Assembly (NCBI GenBank): GCA_901420285.1
Contig: CABDVE010000001.1
Span: 1,860,001 to 1,924,000, forward strand
DNA from: Stutzerimonas stutzeri
Lineage (GTDB): Bacteria; Pseudomonadota; Gammaproteobacteria; Enterobacterales; Pasteurellaceae
Reading direction: 5' to 3'
DNA: 64,000 nucleotides
This document shows, one piece after another, positions 7,768-20,150 of the stretch (within the stretch, counting starts at the first letter, position 1; the number at the start of each line of letters is the position of its first letter). Under the pieces are notes generated by a model. That model did not search any database. It worked only from the letters and a program-made list of their open reading frames with translations, and was not told the DNA's origin. The position numbers and the translations under genes were made by a program.

Positions 7768-8913
7768 CTAATTTGGCTTCCATTCCCCATTTAACACGCT
7801 GCCAATCACTTCATAATTTTCCGTAAATACCGCAAGATTCGCCACTTTGCCTTTTTCCACGGAACCTAAACGGTCATCCACGCCAATAGCGCGAGCCGGA
7901 TAAAGATTACTCATTCGGAGGGCTTCAGCAAGCGGAATTTCGACATATTCCACTGCATTTCTAACGGATTCGATCATCGTAATCGAGGCTCCGGCGATGG
8001 TGCCGTTAGCGTCATAACAGCGTCCGTTTTTCACATAAATAGTTTTCCCCACGAAGGTAAAACGCTCCAATTCAGGGCCGGCACCGGCGGCGGCTAAAGA
8101 GTCAGTGACGATACAAAGTTTGTCGCCTTTGATCTTTTTATCAATACGCACATTACCGAAATTCACATGTACGCCATCTACGATAATTCCCGTATAGACA
8201 TCGGAATCCAGCACCGCACCCACGACCCCCATAGCACGACCGGAACTGATTGGCGACATCGCGTTGTGCAAGTGCGTAGCAAAACTTGCGCCCTTGCGGA
8301 ATGCGTCTTTCGCTACTTCATAGGTTGCATTGGAATGCCCGACGGAAACGATAATACCACTTTTCACAAAGTCAGGTGTGTAATTAATGGTCGGATTTTC
8401 AGCTGCAATAGTAATTTTCGTAATTACATCAGCATTTTCACAAAGAAAATCTTTCATTTCCGATGTAATTTCACGAATATATTCCGGACGGTGTACCCCT
8501 TTTTTCTCTACGCTGATAAACGGGCCTTCAATATGTAAGCCAAGTGCTTGATTTTTATGCTTATTTAAATAATCATGCATAATCTTGACCGCACTTTTGA
8601 TATTTTCATCGGGCGCTGTAATAAACGTCGGGAGAAAACTGGTGCAACCCGATTTTAAATTGGTGGCTTGCATAATTTCTAAGGTTTCCACACTGGTTTG
8701 ATCGTTAAACATCACGCCGCCACAGCCATTAAGTTGTAAATCAATAAAGCCCGCGGTTAAATTATTACCTTGTAAATCAATGGTTTTAATATCTGAATTC
8801 AGTTCATTTTGCGGAATTACGGCATCAATGATTTCGCCGTTAATCACTACCGCGTAATCGCGCAGCACATCATATTTTGTGTAAATGACACAGTTCGTTA
8901 ATGCGTATTTCAT
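7768..8913 (-). CDS. nagA: N-acetylglucosamine-6-phosphate deacetylase
   Basis: NagA removes the acetyl group from GlcNAc-6-P, giving GlcN-6-P and acetate. It is the penultimate step in breaking down sialic acid and GlcNAc. Family motifs are visible in order: LQLNGCGG (N-terminal metal region), HIEGPFIS with the metal-binding Glu, GHSNATY, THLHNAMSP, and VTDSLAAAG with the catalytic Asp. Length 381 is normal. It is the last gene of the nan operon, 57 bp after nagB, with a short USS pair (8943 region) between them. Confidence 0.95.
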   Translation of the reverse strand: MKYALTNCVIYTKYDVLRDYAVVINGEIIDAVIPQNELNSDIKTIDLQGNNLTAGFIDLQLNGCGGVMFNDQTSVETLEIMQATNLKSGCTSFLPTFITAPDENIKSAVKIMHDYLNKHKNQALGLHIEGPFISVEKKGVHRPEYIREITSEMKDFLCENADVITKITIAAENPTINYTPDFVKSGIIVSVGHSNATYEVAKDAFRKGASFATHLHNAMSPISSGRAMGVVGAVLDSDVYTGIIVDGVHVNFGNVRIDKKIKGDKLCIVTDSLAAAGAGPELERFTFVGKTIYVKNGRCYDANGTIAGASITMIESVRNAVEYVEIPLAEALRMSNLYPARAIGVDDRLGSVEKGKVANLAVFTENYEVIGSVLNGEWKPN

Positions 8914-8970
8914 ATTCCCTTCCTAAAAATCTGTTAAAAAATAACCGCACTTTCGTGCGGTGTTGTGAGA

Positions 8971-9777
8971 TTATGAGAGCACGCTATGGATCGCGTGTTG
9001 TTCCAATTCATTAAAATATTTTACCGTTTTCACTTTTAGCTCTTGTTGTGCCGCTTCATCGCACACCAAAATAAAGTGTCGATGTAGCTGCAATGCGGTC
9101 ACCGTCCATAAGTGGTTTACGGAACCTTCAACCGCTGCTTGTACCGCGAGGGCTTTTTGATGACCGGTGGCGAGAATCATCACTTCTTCCGCATCTAACA
9201 AGGTTGCCACGCCAATGCTCAAAGCATATTTCGGTACTTTATTAACATCGTTATCAAAGAAACGAGAATTGGCAATCAAAGTATCTTGCGTTAATGTTTT
9301 AATCCGCGTGCGAGAACTCAACGAAGAAGCGGGCTCATTAAAAGCGATATGACCATCAACGCCGACGCCACCCATAAACAAATTAATTTTTCCGTAAGAT
9401 CTGATTTTTTCTTCATATTGACGACATTCTTCGTCATGATCGGCGGTATTGCCGTTCAAAATATGAATGTTTTGCGGTTGAATATCCACATGATTGAAGA
9501 AATTGTTATACATAAAGCTATGATAACTTTCCGGATGATCTTCCGGTAAACCGACATATTCGTCCATGTTAAAGGTAACAACATATTTAAAACTCACCTC
9601 GCCGGCTTGATAAAGTTTGATAAGTTCCCGGTAAGTTTTAAGCGGCGTTCCGCCTGTCGGCAAACCTAATACAAACGGGCGCTCCGCTGTCGGTTTAAAA
9701 TGATTGATACGATCGACGATATGACGCGCCGCCCAACGACTGACTTGTTGCTCTGTGGTTAGAGGGATAAGACGCAT
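8971..9777 (-). CDS. nagB: Glucosamine-6-phosphate deaminase
   Basis: NagB converts GlcN-6-P to fructose-6-P and ammonia, feeding amino sugars into glycolysis. Motifs are GLPTGGTPL (phosphate loop), NMDEYVGLP with the catalytic Asp pair, and [10 protein letters not shown]. The frame is open upstream to 9855, but ATG at 9777 is preceded by AAAAGGAGC at the right distance and gives MRLIPL, the normal N terminus, and 268 residues against 266 in E. coli. It lies between nanA and nagA in the sialic acid operon. The 169-bp gap to nanA contains one CAATGCGGTGCT word at 9853. Confidence 0.95.
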   Translation of the reverse strand: MRLIPLTTEQQVSRWAARHIVDRINHFKPTAERPFVLGLPTGGTPLKTYRELIKLYQAGEVSFKYVVTFNMDEYVGLPEDHPESYHSFMYNNFFNHVDIQPQNIHILNGNTADHDEECRQYEEKIRSYGKINLFMGGVGVDGHIAFNEPASSLSSRTRIKTLTQDTLIANSRFFDNDVNKVPKYALSIGVATLLDAEEVMILATGHQKALAVQAAVEGSVNHLWTVTALQLHRHFILVCDEAAQQELKVKTVKYFNELEQHAIHSVLS

Positions 9778-9946
9778 AGTTAAGCTCCTTTTATTTTGAC
9801 CGATGCCGTTTTCCGTTATAAAGAATGTACGGAAAGCGGAAAGAAGGGGCTCCAATGCGGTGCTAATTTGACACTCCGTTGCACCTTTGCCCCTGTTGCT
9901 TCCGCATAAACAGAAGACGATATACTTCAGTCAATTTTCCATTAAT

Positions 9947-10825
9947 CTATAAAAATTTTGCTTTTAATTCTTTTGCTTTGGCAAGTTGTTCCGGCGTTGC
10001 TTTGGCCGTCATCGGTTCGCGACAATAACCGGCTTCTACACCGTCAAGTTTTAACAATTCTTTGATAGTTAAATATAAGCCGTTTGCCAAAATGCCTTCG
10101 ATTAAATCATTTGTCACGTGTTGAATTTCAAGAGCTTCTTTGATTTTACCGGCTTTTGCCAATTCGAAAATTTGACGAGCGCGTACACCGTTGACGTTAA
10201 AGGTTGAACCAATCGCGCCGTCCACGCCTAAAGAAGCGGCCGGTAGCATCATTTCATCGAAACCGGCCCAGATTAAGTGGTTCGGATAAGCTTTTTTCAA
10301 GCGTTCCAACAAATAGAAATCACCTGCGGTGAATTTCACGCCAAGCACTTTTGGGTTTTTATACAATTCGCCGAATTGCTCGATACCCATATTCACACCG
10401 GTAAGAAACGGAATCGAATACACGATCATATTGTTACCGGTCTCGTCAATGATGGTATTGTAGTAATGCTTAATTTCCGGGAAGGTGAACTTGTAGTAAA
10501 ACGGCGTGACCGCAGAAAGGCTGTCGTAACCTAGTTCGGTGGCGTATTTACCGAGTTCTACCGCCTCTTTTAAGTTTACACTACCCACTTGAGCGATAAG
10601 CGCTACGGCATCTTTGGCTTCATCTTTGGCAATACGGAAGATTTCTTTCTTCTCTGCGGTAGAAAGCATAAAGTTCTCACCGGTGGAGCCGCCTACATAT
10701 AAGCCGTCCACTTTCATTTTGTCGATGTTATAACGAATAATTTGGCGCAATCCTTTTTCATTGATCGAACCGTCTTCGTTAAATGACACTAATAATGCAC
10801 TGAAAATACCTTTTAAATTACGCAT
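9947..10825 (-). CDS. nanA: N-acetylneuraminate lyase
   Basis: NanA is an aldolase that splits N-acetylneuraminate into ManNAc and pyruvate. The 292-residue TIM barrel carries the pyruvate-carboxylate motif GGSTGE (about 45-50), the catalytic Tyr136 in VYSIPF and the Schiff-base Lys164 in GVKFTAG. It is the central catabolic step of the cluster. It starts 9 bp after the siaR stop codon, with Shine-Dalgarno AGGAGA, so the two are probably co-transcribed. Confidence 0.96.
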   Translation of the reverse strand: MRNLKGIFSALLVSFNEDGSINEKGLRQIIRYNIDKMKVDGLYVGGSTGENFMLSTAEKKEIFRIAKDEAKDAVALIAQVGSVNLKEAVELGKYATELGYDSLSAVTPFYYKFTFPEIKHYYNTIIDETGNNMIVYSIPFLTGVNMGIEQFGELYKNPKVLGVKFTAGDFYLLERLKKAYPNHLIWAGFDEMMLPAASLGVDGAIGSTFNVNGVRARQIFELAKAGKIKEALEIQHVTNDLIEGILANGLYLTIKELLKLDGVEAGYCREPMTAKATPEQLAKAKELKAKFL

Positions 10826-10834
10826 AATTTTCTC

Positions 10835-11701
10835 CTATTTTATACGTTGTTCTAGAATGACATTGAGCGTTTTTTGCTTCGTTTCTACCGCTCGTTCCTG
10901 TTCGCCTTGCACCAGTAAAGCGTAAATTAAATCTAATACAAAAAGCTGGGCGATTTTGGTACCAATGGAATCCCCTTGTAATTTTCCTTGTTTGTTGCCG
11001 TTCACCAACACATAATCTGCCGATTCGGTCACCGGCGAACGTAAACTATGGGTAATTGCAACAGTTGTTGCGCCATTTTGCTTGGCTATTTTTAGTGTAT
11101 GAGCCGTTTCTTGCGAATAACCCGAATGGCTAAGGCCAATAGCAACATCATTAGGCTTCAACAATGCTGCTTGCATATACATAAAATGATTATTGCCCGT
11201 AGCATCCACTTGAAAGCCAATACGCATCAATTTATTTTTCGCTTCTTCCGCCGTAATACCGGAAGATCCCGCTCCGCATAAAAAAATGCGATTAGCCTGT
11301 CGAATCGCAGCAACAACACCTTCTAATTGTTTGAAGTCCAATAAATTAATCGTTTCATTAACGACATTAGAAATCGAACTCTGCAATTTTTGCGCGATAT
11401 GAAAAGAACTGTCATTATGAGTAATATCCGTTTCCAATAGCGGATTATTGCGATTGTCTTTCGTGGCAAGTTCAATGGAAAGTTCCAGTTTAAAATCACT
11501 AAACCCCTTAAATCCCACGGAACGGCAAAAACGTACAAACGTTGCCTCTCCTACATCCAAATGCTCGGCAATTTCTGAAAGAGGACACTGTACGACAAGA
11601 TCCGGTGACATTAAGATCGTGTCGGCAATTTTTTTCTCGGTTTTGGTTAAGCTTTGATACAAAGAGCTAATCGTATTCAATACATTGCCGTTTCTAGCCA
11701 T
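10835..11701 (-). CDS. siaR: RpiR-family sialic acid regulator SiaR
   Basis: SiaR is the transcriptional regulator of sialic acid uptake and catabolism. It has an N-terminal RpiR helix-turn-helix (about residues 1-77, SEIAEHLDVGEATFVRFCR) and a C-terminal SIS sugar-phosphate-binding domain (LCGAGSSG to LSHSGYSQET). In H. influenzae it responds to GlcN-6-P and works with CRP. The frame extends to a TTG at 11719, but ATG at 11701 has GGGAGG six bases upstream and gives 288 residues, the length I recall for H. influenzae SiaR. The start overlaps the 3' end of nanK by 8 bp. Confidence 0.93.
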   Translation of the reverse strand: MARNGNVLNTISSLYQSLTKTEKKIADTILMSPDLVVQCPLSEIAEHLDVGEATFVRFCRSVGFKGFSDFKLELSIELATKDNRNNPLLETDITHNDSSFHIAQKLQSSISNVVNETINLLDFKQLEGVVAAIRQANRIFLCGAGSSGITAEEAKNKLMRIGFQVDATGNNHFMYMQAALLKPNDVAIGLSHSGYSQETAHTLKIAKQNGATTVAITHSLRSPVTESADYVLVNGNKQGKLQGDSIGTKIAQLFVLDLIYALLVQGEQERAVETKQKTLNVILEQRIK

Positions 11702-12599
11702 ATCTCGCCTCCCAACCAACTCGAGCTAATAAAATATCTTTCACCCAATAGGCGGCACCAACTAATCCGGCATCTTGCTCAAATCGAGCCGATTCAATTT
11801 CGCAACGATAAATTTCCGGCATTTCATCAAGAAAACGGCGAATCAAGGGCAAATATCCTTCAGCCAAGCCAACACTACCGCCGACCACGACTTTTTGCAT
11901 ATCCAAACTAATTTTTAAATCAGCGATTAAATTAGCAATCGCGCGCGCAGAACGCTCTATAAGGGCGATTGCTTTCTGGTCATTTTTTCTAAAGCGTTCA
12001 AATACTTCTTTGGGCGAACAGGGAACATCCCAAGTCGAGGCTTCAGCCTCAATAGCCCGCCCGGCCGCCACTGCTTCTACACAACCACGCCGACCACAAC
12101 CGCATTCAGGGCCGTTCGGATCGGCAAGTGTATGTCCAATATGACCAGCAATACCATTGGGGTCGGTCAAAAGTTGGCGGTTCACAATCAATCCTCCGCC
12201 AACACCTGTTGAAACGGTTATAAACGCAAAATTTGTTAATTTACTTTGATCTTGCAGCTGATATTCTGCATAAGCAGCCGCCTGAACATCATTCAGCAAG
12301 CCTATTGGTTTATCGGTATGACGGGCAATGCTTTCTTTTAACGGAAATTCCGCCAAGCCACCTAAATTTTTAGGATTCAGAGCGGTTAAAATACCGTGAT
12401 TTATTATGCCGGTAGATGCGACTGCAACATAATCAAACTGCCCCGCATAATCCATTAATAGTTGCGCAAGCGCATTATGCAATGCATGCGCAGCGTTATC
12501 TTGTGGCGTAGCGATTTGTTGGCGTTGGATAATTTCGCCATCCTTGACGATGGCCGCTGCAATTTTTGTACCGCCGATATCAAGAGCTAAACAACGCAT
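11694..12599 (-). CDS. nanK: N-acetylmannosamine kinase
   Basis: NanK phosphorylates ManNAc to ManNAc-6-P with ATP. It is a ROK-family kinase of 301 residues: phosphate loop DIGGTKIAAA (about 7-16), catalytic Asp in LLNDVQAAA, the ROK zinc motif GHTLADP followed by CGCGRRGC, and GGSVGL near the C terminus. It lies between nanE and siaR and overlaps the siaR start by 8 bp, which suggests translational coupling. Confidence 0.94.
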   Translation of the reverse strand: MRCLALDIGGTKIAAAIVKDGEIIQRQQIATPQDNAAHALHNALAQLLMDYAGQFDYVAVASTGIINHGILTALNPKNLGGLAEFPLKESIARHTDKPIGLLNDVQAAAYAEYQLQDQSKLTNFAFITVSTGVGGGLIVNRQLLTDPNGIAGHIGHTLADPNGPECGCGRRGCVEAVAAGRAIEAEASTWDVPCSPKEVFERFRKNDQKAIALIERSARAIANLIADLKISLDMQKVVVGGSVGLAEGYLPLIRRFLDEMPEIYRCEIESARFEQDAGLVGAAYWVKDILLARVGWEARYG

Positions 12600-12632
12600 A
12601 AGTCATCCTTTTCTTGTTTCAATAATGAAGAA

Positions 12633-13319
12633 CTATTTCGCTGATTTCACCGCCGCTGCAAACCAACTTACGAGATGTTCAAGACGCGTCAGCGCCGAAC
12701 CGACAGTCACGAAATCAGCTCCAATTTCAATTGCAGTTTTGGCAAGTTCAGGCGTGTTGTAACGGCCTTCCGCCATAACGCGGCAACCGGCTTTCTTGAG
12801 ATCTTTGACCAGTTGATAATCAGGTTCTTTAGGCACTACGCCACCGGTATAGCCCGACATCGTGCTACCGATAATATCAAAACCCAATTTTTGACAATGT
12901 AAGCCTTCTTCTAAATTGGAGCAATCTGCCATCGCAAGACAACCTAATTCATGGATTTTCTTAACTGCACTTTCAAGCTCAACCGGACGCGGACGATGAG
13001 TTCCATCTACCGCGATAATATCCGCGCCGGCTTTAGCAAGCGCTTCAATGTCGTGCAAGAAGGGAGTAATCCGAATTGGGCTATCTGACAAATCGCGTTT
13101 TACGATACCAATAATCGGTACCTGTACGGTTGGCCGAGCAGCCTTTAAATTTTCAACACCTTCAATACGAATACCGGCCGCTCCGCCAATAACGGAAGCT
13201 TGTGCCATGGCGGCGACGATTTCCGGCTTATCCATCGGGCCGTCATCTACCGGCTGGCAAGAAGCGATTAAGCCATGTTGAATGCGTTGAAAAACCTGTT
13301 CATGTGATAATTTAGACAT
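12633..13319 (-). CDS. nanE: N-acetylmannosamine-6-phosphate 2-epimerase
   Basis: NanE converts ManNAc-6-P to GlcNAc-6-P. It is a 228-residue TIM barrel of the NanE family with the motifs [34 protein letters not shown] and [11 protein letters not shown] near the substrate site, and VTVGSALTR at the phosphate end. As the first gene of the leftward operon, its upstream region (13320-13622) is the likely regulatory centre shared with divergent siaP. Confidence 0.95.
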   Translation of the reverse strand: MSKLSHEQVFQRIQHGLIASCQPVDDGPMDKPEIVAAMAQASVIGGAAGIRIEGVENLKAARPTVQVPIIGIVKRDLSDSPIRITPFLHDIEALAKAGADIIAVDGTHRPRPVELESAVKKIHELGCLAMADCSNLEEGLHCQKLGFDIIGSTMSGYTGGVVPKEPDYQLVKDLKKAGCRVMAEGRYNTPELAKTAIEIGADFVTVGSALTRLEHLVSWFAAAVKSAK

Positions 13320-14609
<1,290 letters not shown>

Positions 14610-14678
14610 TACGCTTATTCGTGTGCCTGTTTCGGCAGGCACGCGTTTTCTCTCCTTTATTATTCAACGGAGTTGAAT

Positions 14679-16529
14679 ATGAAAATCTTTAATAAACTTG
14701 AAGAATGGATTGGTGGCACGTTATTCCTCGTCATATTCTGCATTCTTGTTTTACAAATTCTGTTCAGACAAGCCTTTCATTCTCCATTAATCTGGAGTGA
14801 AGAACTCGCAAAATTGTTATTCGTTTATGTGGGGATGCTGGGTATTAGTGTTGCCATCAGAAAACAAGAACACGTTTACATCGACTTTCTCACCAACTTA
14901 ATGCCGCCTGCAGTCAGAAAAATTACAAATTCTTTTGTGCAGCTAATCATTTTCCTTGGTGTGATTTTCTTTATCCACTTTGGTATCAAAACCTATATAG
15001 GCGCCAGTTTCCCAATTGATGCCTTAGGCGGTATTTCTGAAAAATGGATCTATGCCTCCCTGCCGATCATTTCCATTTTAATGCTGATTCGTTTCTTCCA
15101 AGCGCAAGCAGATAATTTCAAAGATAATAAAAGCTATTTGCCGGTAACCTTCTTTATCGTAAGTGCGGTCGTTTTATTGGGTATTTTATTCTTGGCCCCT
15201 GACTGGTACAAAGTCCTACGCGTAACCGAATATGTCAAATTCGGTTCCAATGCAGTCTATGTGGCATTGCTCTTCTGGTTAGTCATCATGTTCTTGGGCG
15301 TGCCGGTGGGTTGGTCATTATTCATCACTACTCTGCTCTATTTCTCCATGACCCGTTGGAATGTGGTGAACGCCGCTTCTGAAAAACTCACCATGAGTTT
15401 GGACAGTTTCCCACTTCTTGCCGTGCCGTTCTATATTCTCACCGGAATTTTAATGAATACCGGTGGTATCACCGAACGTATCTTTAACTTCGCCAAAGCC
15501 TTACTTGGCCACTACACCGGCGGTATGGGACACGTTAATATCGGTGCAAGCTTGTTATTCTCCGGTATGTCCGGTTCTGCACTTGCCGATGCGGGTGGTT
15601 TAGGTCAATTGGAAATCAAAGCCATGCGTGATGCAGGCTATGATGATGACATCTGCGGCGGTATTACAGCAGCATCTTGTATCATCGGTCCATTGGTTCC
15701 ACCAAGTATTGCCATGATCATTTATGGTGTTATCGCAAACGAATCCATTGCAAAACTCTTTATTGCCGGGTTCGTACCGGGTGTATTAGTCACTATCGCG
15801 CTCATGGCAATGAACTACTACATCTCCCAAAAACGTGGTTATCCAAGAACACCAAAAGCTTCTCGTGAAGAACTTTGCTCTTCATTCAAAAAAGCATTCT
15901 GGGCAGTTTTAACTCCAATTTTGATTATCGGCGGTATCTTCTCCGGTTTATTCAGTCCGACAGAATCTGCGGTGGTTGCAGCAACCTATTCTGTAATTAT
16001 CGGTAAATTCGTCTATAAAGAATTAACCTTGAAAATGCTCTTCAACAGCTGCGTGGAAGCGATGTCCATTACCGGTGTTGTTGCATTAATGATTATGACC
16101 GTCACCTTCTTCGGCGACATGATCGCCCGTGAACAAGTGGCAATGCGTATTGCCGATGTGTTCGTCGCCGTGGCGGATTCGCCTTTAATGGTACTGGTGA
16201 TGATCAATGCCTTATTATTGTTCCTCGGTATGTTCATTGATGCGTTGGCTCTACAATTCTTAGTGTTACCAATGCTGATTCCAATCGCTATGCAATTTGG
16301 TATTGACTTGGTATTCTTCGGCGTTATGACAACCTTGAACATGATGATCGGTATCTTAACCCCACCGATGGGAATGGCATTATTTGTGGTCGCACGCGTG
16401 GGTAACATGTCTGTGTCCACCGTAACGAAAGGCGTATTACCATTCTTAATCCCGATTTTCATGACCTTGGTGTTAATCACCATCTTCCCAAGTATCATCA
16501 CATTCATTCCGAATTTGTTAATACCTTAG
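14679..16529 (+). CDS. siaT: Fused sialic acid TRAP transporter membrane protein SiaT (SiaQM)
   Basis: SiaT is the sodium-driven inner-membrane part of the sialic acid TRAP transporter. The N-terminal ~170 residues are the four-helix DctQ domain. A linking helix then joins the large DctM domain (about 190-616), which has the characteristic GMSGSALAD and GPLVPPS hairpin motifs. The frame opens at a TTG (14673), but ATG at 14679 with ACGGAG six bases upstream is preferred; the result is 616 residues. It follows siaP by 69 bp. A USS-pair hairpin after the stop may attenuate reading into nanM. Confidence 0.95.
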   Translation: MKIFNKLEEWIGGTLFLVIFCILVLQILFRQAFHSPLIWSEELAKLLFVYVGMLGISVAIRKQEHVYIDFLTNLMPPAVRKITNSFVQLIIFLGVIFFIHFGIKTYIGASFPIDALGGISEKWIYASLPIISILMLIRFFQAQADNFKDNKSYLPVTFFIVSAVVLLGILFLAPDWYKVLRVTEYVKFGSNAVYVALLFWLVIMFLGVPVGWSLFITTLLYFSMTRWNVVNAASEKLTMSLDSFPLLAVPFYILTGILMNTGGITERIFNFAKALLGHYTGGMGHVNIGASLLFSGMSGSALADAGGLGQLEIKAMRDAGYDDDICGGITAASCIIGPLVPPSIAMIIYGVIANESIAKLFIAGFVPGVLVTIALMAMNYYISQKRGYPRTPKASREELCSSFKKAFWAVLTPILIIGGIFSGLFSPTESAVVAATYSVIIGKFVYKELTLKMLFNSCVEAMSITGVVALMIMTVTFFGDMIAREQVAMRIADVFVAVADSPLMVLVMINALLLFLGMFIDALALQFLVLPMLIPIAMQFGIDLVFFGVMTTLNMMIGILTPPMGMALFVVARVGNMSVSTVTKGVLPFLIPIFMTLVLITIFPSIITFIPNLLIP

Positions 16530-16536
16530 GACACTA

Positions 16537-16577
16537 AAAGTGCGGTTGTAAAACGCAGTAAATTTGAACCGCACTTT
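16537..16577. terminator. USS-pair hairpin between siaT and nanM
   Basis: Two Hin-type uptake words in opposite orientation, AAAGTGCGGTT (16537-16547) and AACCGCACTTT (16567-16577), can form an 11-bp stem. It is eight bases past the siaT stop. The T run is short, so termination is probably partial. Confidence 0.55.
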
Positions 16578-16647
16578 CTTACCCTACACATAAAAGACCT
16601 ATTCTGCCGTTGACGAATAGCCCAAATCACTCCAAACGAGGTTTATT

Positions 16648-17781
16648 ATGAGATTTCAAAAAACAACATTAGCCACCCTCTTCTTAGCGGCAACCACTTT
16701 TGCTGTAACCGCGCACGCTGCCGCTTACCCTGATTTACCGGTGGGCATTAAAAGCGGTGCCGGTGCATTAATTGGCGATACCGTTTATGTAGGCTTAGGT
16801 ACAGGCGGCGATAAATTCTATGCGTTAGATTTAAAAACCCCGAACGCCCAATGGAAAGAAATCGCCACATTCCCGGGCGGTGACCGTAACCAACCGGTGG
16901 CAGCGGCTGTTGACGGAAAATTGTATGTCTTCGGCGGATTACAAAAGAATGAAAAAGGCGAATTGCAATTCGTCAACGATGCCTACAGCTACAACCCGGC
17001 CGATAATACCTGGAACAAATTACCAACCCGCTCGCCACGCGGTTTAGTTGGTTCCAGCGGCGCTTCTCACGGTGATAAAGTGTATATCGTGGGCGGTTCT
17101 AACTTGTCTATTTTCAATGGTTTCTTCCAAGACACCGTTGCGGCAGGCGAAGACAAAGCGAAAAAAGACGAAATCGCCAAAGCGTATTTTGAACAACGTC
17201 CGGAAGATTACTTCTTCACCACAGAATTATTAAGCTATGAACCGTCGACCAATAAATGGCGCAACGAAGGTCGCGTACCATTCTCCGGTCGTGCCGGTGC
17301 GGCATTTACCATTCAAGGTGATGATTTAGTTGTCGTGAACGGTGAAATCAAACCGGGCTTGCGTACGGCAGAAACCCATTCCGGCAAATTCACTGCGAAA
17401 GGCGTTCAATGGAAAAACTTACCTGATTTACCGGCGCCAAAAGGTCAAAGCCAAGATGGTTTAGCGGGGGCGATGGCAGGTTACAGCCACGGTCATTACT
17501 TAGTTACCGGCGGTGCAAACTTCCCAGGTTCCGTGAAACAATTTAAAGAAGGTATGCTTCACGCCCATAAAGGCTTAAGCAAAGCCTGGCATAAAGATGT
17601 TTACACGTTGAATAAGGGTAAATGGAATATCATTGGAGAATTACCAATGAATATTGGCTATGGTGTATCAGTTTCTTACGGAGATAAAATCTTGCTTATC
17701 GGCGGTGAAACTGATGGCGGAAAAGCACTAACATCAGTGAAAACTATGAGTTATGACGGTAAAAAATTAACTATTGAATAA
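16648..17781 (+). CDS. nanM: N-acetylneuraminate epimerase (sialic acid mutarotase) NanM
   Basis: NanM is a periplasmic mutarotase that speeds interconversion of alpha and beta Neu5Ac before uptake. A signal peptide (AVTAHA, about 24 residues) precedes a six-bladed Kelch propeller. Blade motifs are visible as [24 protein letters not shown] and DKILLIGGE, with the conserved GG doublets. Length is 377 residues. Its position after siaPT matches H. influenzae. It has its own AGG-type ribosome site. Confidence 0.93.
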   Translation: MRFQKTTLATLFLAATTFAVTAHAAAYPDLPVGIKSGAGALIGDTVYVGLGTGGDKFYALDLKTPNAQWKEIATFPGGDRNQPVAAAVDGKLYVFGGLQKNEKGELQFVNDAYSYNPADNTWNKLPTRSPRGLVGSSGASHGDKVYIVGGSNLSIFNGFFQDTVAAGEDKAKKDEIAKAYFEQRPEDYFFTTELLSYEPSTNKWRNEGRVPFSGRAGAAFTIQGDDLVVVNGEIKPGLRTAETHSGKFTAKGVQWKNLPDLPAPKGQSQDGLAGAMAGYSHGHYLVTGGANFPGSVKQFKEGMLHAHKGLSKAWHKDVYTLNKGKWNIIGELPMNIGYGVSVSYGDKILLIGGETDGGKALTSVKTMSYDGKKLTIE

Positions 17782-17868
17782 TTCACGACAAAAAACTGAT
17801 GAGTAAGGAGACTTGCAAGCTTTTTACGAAATAATATCGTGCTTGTTCGAAACGGAAATTACCCTCAT

Positions 17869-17913
17869 AAAATAGCACCGCATTGGAAAGGGCTCCAATG
17901 CGGTGCTATTTTT
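17869..17913. terminator. Bidirectional terminator of paired CAATGCGGTGCT words
   Basis: AAAATAGCACCGCATTGG (17869-17886) pairs with CCAATGCGGTGCTATTTT (17895-17912), a stem of about 18 bp, between convergent nanM and crp. A and T runs on both sides suit termination on either strand. The rest of 17782-18030 holds nothing I recognise. Confidence 0.8.
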
Positions 17914-18030
17914 ATAAAACAAATTCATGCCTCGATTTGTTACAGCTCAATTAAAGATAATCAGTGAAGACTCAATAGCTCAAACAATCCTTAGACAAAC
18001 ATCGTCTTTTATACAGCGATTTCTCAAATA

Positions 18031-18708
18031 CTATCTTACACCATAAACCACGATAGTTTTGCCGTGGGCGTGAATCAAATTCTGATCTTCAAGCATCTTA
18101 ATAATTCGTCCAACAGTTTCACGGGAACAACCGACCATTTGTCCGATTTCTTGACGGGTTATTTTAATTTGCATTCCATCCGGGTGAGTCATGGCTTCCG
18201 GTTGTTTTGCCAGGTTAATCAAGGTTTGCGCAATACGACCTGCCACATCTAAAAATGCCAAATTACTTACTTGACGTGAAGTATTTTGTAAACGGCGAGC
18301 GAGTTGTGCCGTTAAAAACATTAATATTTCAGGGTTAACTTGAATAAGTTGGCGATATTTTCTGTAGGAAATTTCTGCGACCTCGCAAGGTGTTTTCGTT
18401 TTTACCCAAGCGGAGCGTTTTGATCCCTCATCAAACAAACCGGCTTCACCAAAAAATTCGCCAGCGCCAAGATAAGTTAAAATCATCTCTTTGCCTTCGT
18501 CATCTTTCGCGGAAACCGTTACCGATCCCTTAATAATATAATAAAGCGTCGTCGCTTCTTCCCCGGCATGAATTAATGTCGATTTAGCCGGGTATTTATG
18601 CAAATGGCAATGTGTCAAAAACCAATCTAAAACAGGGTCGCGCGTGATTTGCTGAGGTTGTTCTTCCCTCTGTTCGAACGCAAGATTAATACCAATGCGA
18701 TCTGACAT
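18031..18708 (-). CDS. crp: cAMP receptor protein CRP
   Basis: CRP is the global activator that binds cAMP; in this family it also drives competence and sugar uptake genes. The cAMP pocket motif [19 protein letters not shown] lies at about residues 85-103, followed by the dimer helix and the DNA-reading helix [18 protein letters not shown] (about 183-200). Length is 225, with a variable extra N terminus as in H. influenzae. ATG at 18708 has AAGGAGT upstream. It is preceded by yheU 12 bp away. CRP-like sites lie before siaP/nanE and in the mtl-nrfA gap. Confidence 0.97.
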   Translation of the reverse strand: MSDRIGINLAFEQREEQPQQITRDPVLDWFLTHCHLHKYPAKSTLIHAGEEATTLYYIIKGSVTVSAKDDEGKEMILTYLGAGEFFGEAGLFDEGSKRSAWVKTKTPCEVAEISYRKYRQLIQVNPEILMFLTAQLARRLQNTSRQVSNLAFLDVAGRIAQTLINLAKQPEAMTHPDGMQIKITRQEIGQMVGCSRETVGRIIKMLEDQNLIHAHGKTIVVYGVR

Positions 18709-18720
18709 ATTGACTCCTTA

Positions 18721-18945
18721 TCAATCCCTATTAAAAAATTCCATTTTATCTTTTATGTCAATGGATTCGTGCAATTCCGACCAGACTATCACCGCATCTC
18801 CATTGCGGATCTTGTTTAATAATTGTTGTTTCTTTCGGGAGAGCGAAATTTCCTCTGTACCGTAATCCGTCCCTTCGCGTAATACTATGCTTTCAGCTAT
18901 ATTATCAAGCGTTGTCGGGTCTAAATTCTGCCACGGAATAATCAT
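18721..18945 (-). CDS. yheU: YheU family protein, function unknown
   Basis: This small acidic protein belongs to the YheU family: IIPWQNLDP at the start, then LREGTDYGTEE and VWSELHES. The 74-residue form from ATG 18945, with a GGGGA upstream, matches the E. coli protein. An earlier TTG at 18966 would add seven unconserved residues. It sits between slmA and crp, as it lies near crp in enterics. No function is known to me. Confidence 0.85.
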   Translation of the reverse strand: MIIPWQNLDPTTLDNIAESIVLREGTDYGTEEISLSRKKQQLLNKIRNGDAVIVWSELHESIDIKDKMEFFNRD

Positions 18946-18982
18946 ATATTTCCCCAAGAAAGTCAATTAAGCCCAAATCAAC

Positions 18983-19639
18983 TCAAGAAAAGAGCGGCTC
19001 AATAAAACGCCACTGTTGCTCAAAAGATTGGTTCGAGGTCATACGGAAATTGGTTCGGACATAACGCATAAACTGCCCTTCACAAAGGGTCACCAAATGC
19101 GCGGCAATAATGCGTACATCTACATCAAAACCTTTGCCTTCGCGCAATTTTCGCATTTGCAAAATATTTACAAATTGCATTTCCAGGCGATCAAAAAACT
19201 GTGCAACCCGAACCTGCAACTGCGGTGCTTCAAACATCAACGCATGTCCGGTCAAAATTCGTGTCAATCCCGGATTTTTACGTGCGAAATCTAAGATCAT
19301 TTGTAAAATATCATGTACACGATGCATCGTATTGGTTTCGTTACGAATCGACGTATTGATTCGGCTGAGCAAATTACTTTCAATGCTATCAATCAAAGCT
19401 TCAAACATTTTTGTTTTGCTGGGAAAATAGCGATAAAGCGCTGCTTCCGACACCCCCACTTCTTGCGCCAAACGCGCCGTAGTCATACGTTCCATACCGC
19501 GTTCAGAATGAAGCATATGGGTAAGTACCGTTAGTACTTGCTGCTGCCGTTCTTTTACCGTGCGTTTTTCAATTTTCGGCATTTTCATTTCCAGTTTAAC
19601 GGTTTCTACACCATCTAAAGATAATTGTTCTTCAACCAT
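18983..19639 (-). CDS. slmA: Nucleoid occlusion factor SlmA
   Basis: SlmA is a TetR-type DNA-binding protein that blocks FtsZ assembly over the chromosome. The helix-turn-helix [20 protein letters not shown] lies at about residues 57-76, after an N-terminal extension. The C-terminal helices form the dimer. At 218 residues it is a little longer than the E. coli protein, owing to the N-terminal tail. It starts 3 bp after the dut stop, so the two are probably co-transcribed. Confidence 0.93.
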   Translation of the reverse strand: MVEEQLSLDGVETVKLEMKMPKIEKRTVKERQQQVLTVLTHMLHSERGMERMTTARLAQEVGVSEAALYRYFPSKTKMFEALIDSIESNLLSRINTSIRNETNTMHRVHDILQMILDFARKNPGLTRILTGHALMFEAPQLQVRVAQFFDRLEMQFVNILQMRKLREGKGFDVDVRIIAAHLVTLCEGQFMRYVRTNFRMTSNQSFEQQWRFIEPLFS

Positions 19640-19642
19640 AAG

Positions 19643-20098
19643 TTATTGTTTACCCGAATGCCCAAAACCACCCTCTCCGCGTTCGGTTCGTTCAAAATCC
19701 TGCACAATATTAAATTCCGCTTGTACAATCGGCAAGAAAACCAACTGCGCAATGCGGTCCCCAATTTCAATGCGGAAGGGGGCGCTTCCGCGATTCCACA
19801 TTGAGACCATTAACGGACCTTGGTAATCAGAATCAATGAGCCCAACCAAATTACCTAATACAATGCCATGTTTATGTCCCAAACCAGAACGCGGTAAAAT
19901 TACTGCCGCAAGATTCGGATCCGCAATATAAATGGATAACCCGGTCGGAATTAACTTTGTTTCGCCCGGTTGAATTTCAACGCATTCATCCGTCAATGCG
20001 CGTAAATCCAAGCCGGCCGATCCGGCGGTCGCATAACTGGGCAAGGGAAACTGCTCTCCAATACGATTATCCAAAATTTTCACATCGATTTTCTTCAT
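19643..20098 (-). CDS. dut: dUTP pyrophosphatase
   Basis: Dut hydrolyses dUTP to dUMP, keeping uracil out of DNA and feeding thymidylate synthesis. The trimeric dUTPase motifs are in order: [35 protein letters not shown] and the C-terminal [11 protein letters not shown] arm. The 151-residue length is typical. It lies between coaBC and slmA, as in E. coli. Confidence 0.97.
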   Translation of the reverse strand: MKKIDVKILDNRIGEQFPLPSYATAGSAGLDLRALTDECVEIQPGETKLIPTGLSIYIADPNLAAVILPRSGLGHKHGIVLGNLVGLIDSDYQGPLMVSMWNRGSAPFRIEIGDRIAQLVFLPIVQAEFNIVQDFERTERGEGGFGHSGKQ

Positions 20099-20150
20099 TT
20101 TAATTCTCCTTCAAAGTGCGGCTAAAAAACGCTTTCAAAATAATTAAGTT

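Noticed and set aside
16013-16507. 164-codon frame opposite siaT
   Set aside because: Composition (rich in Ile, Asn, Thr) is that of the complement of a membrane protein gene; no family match.
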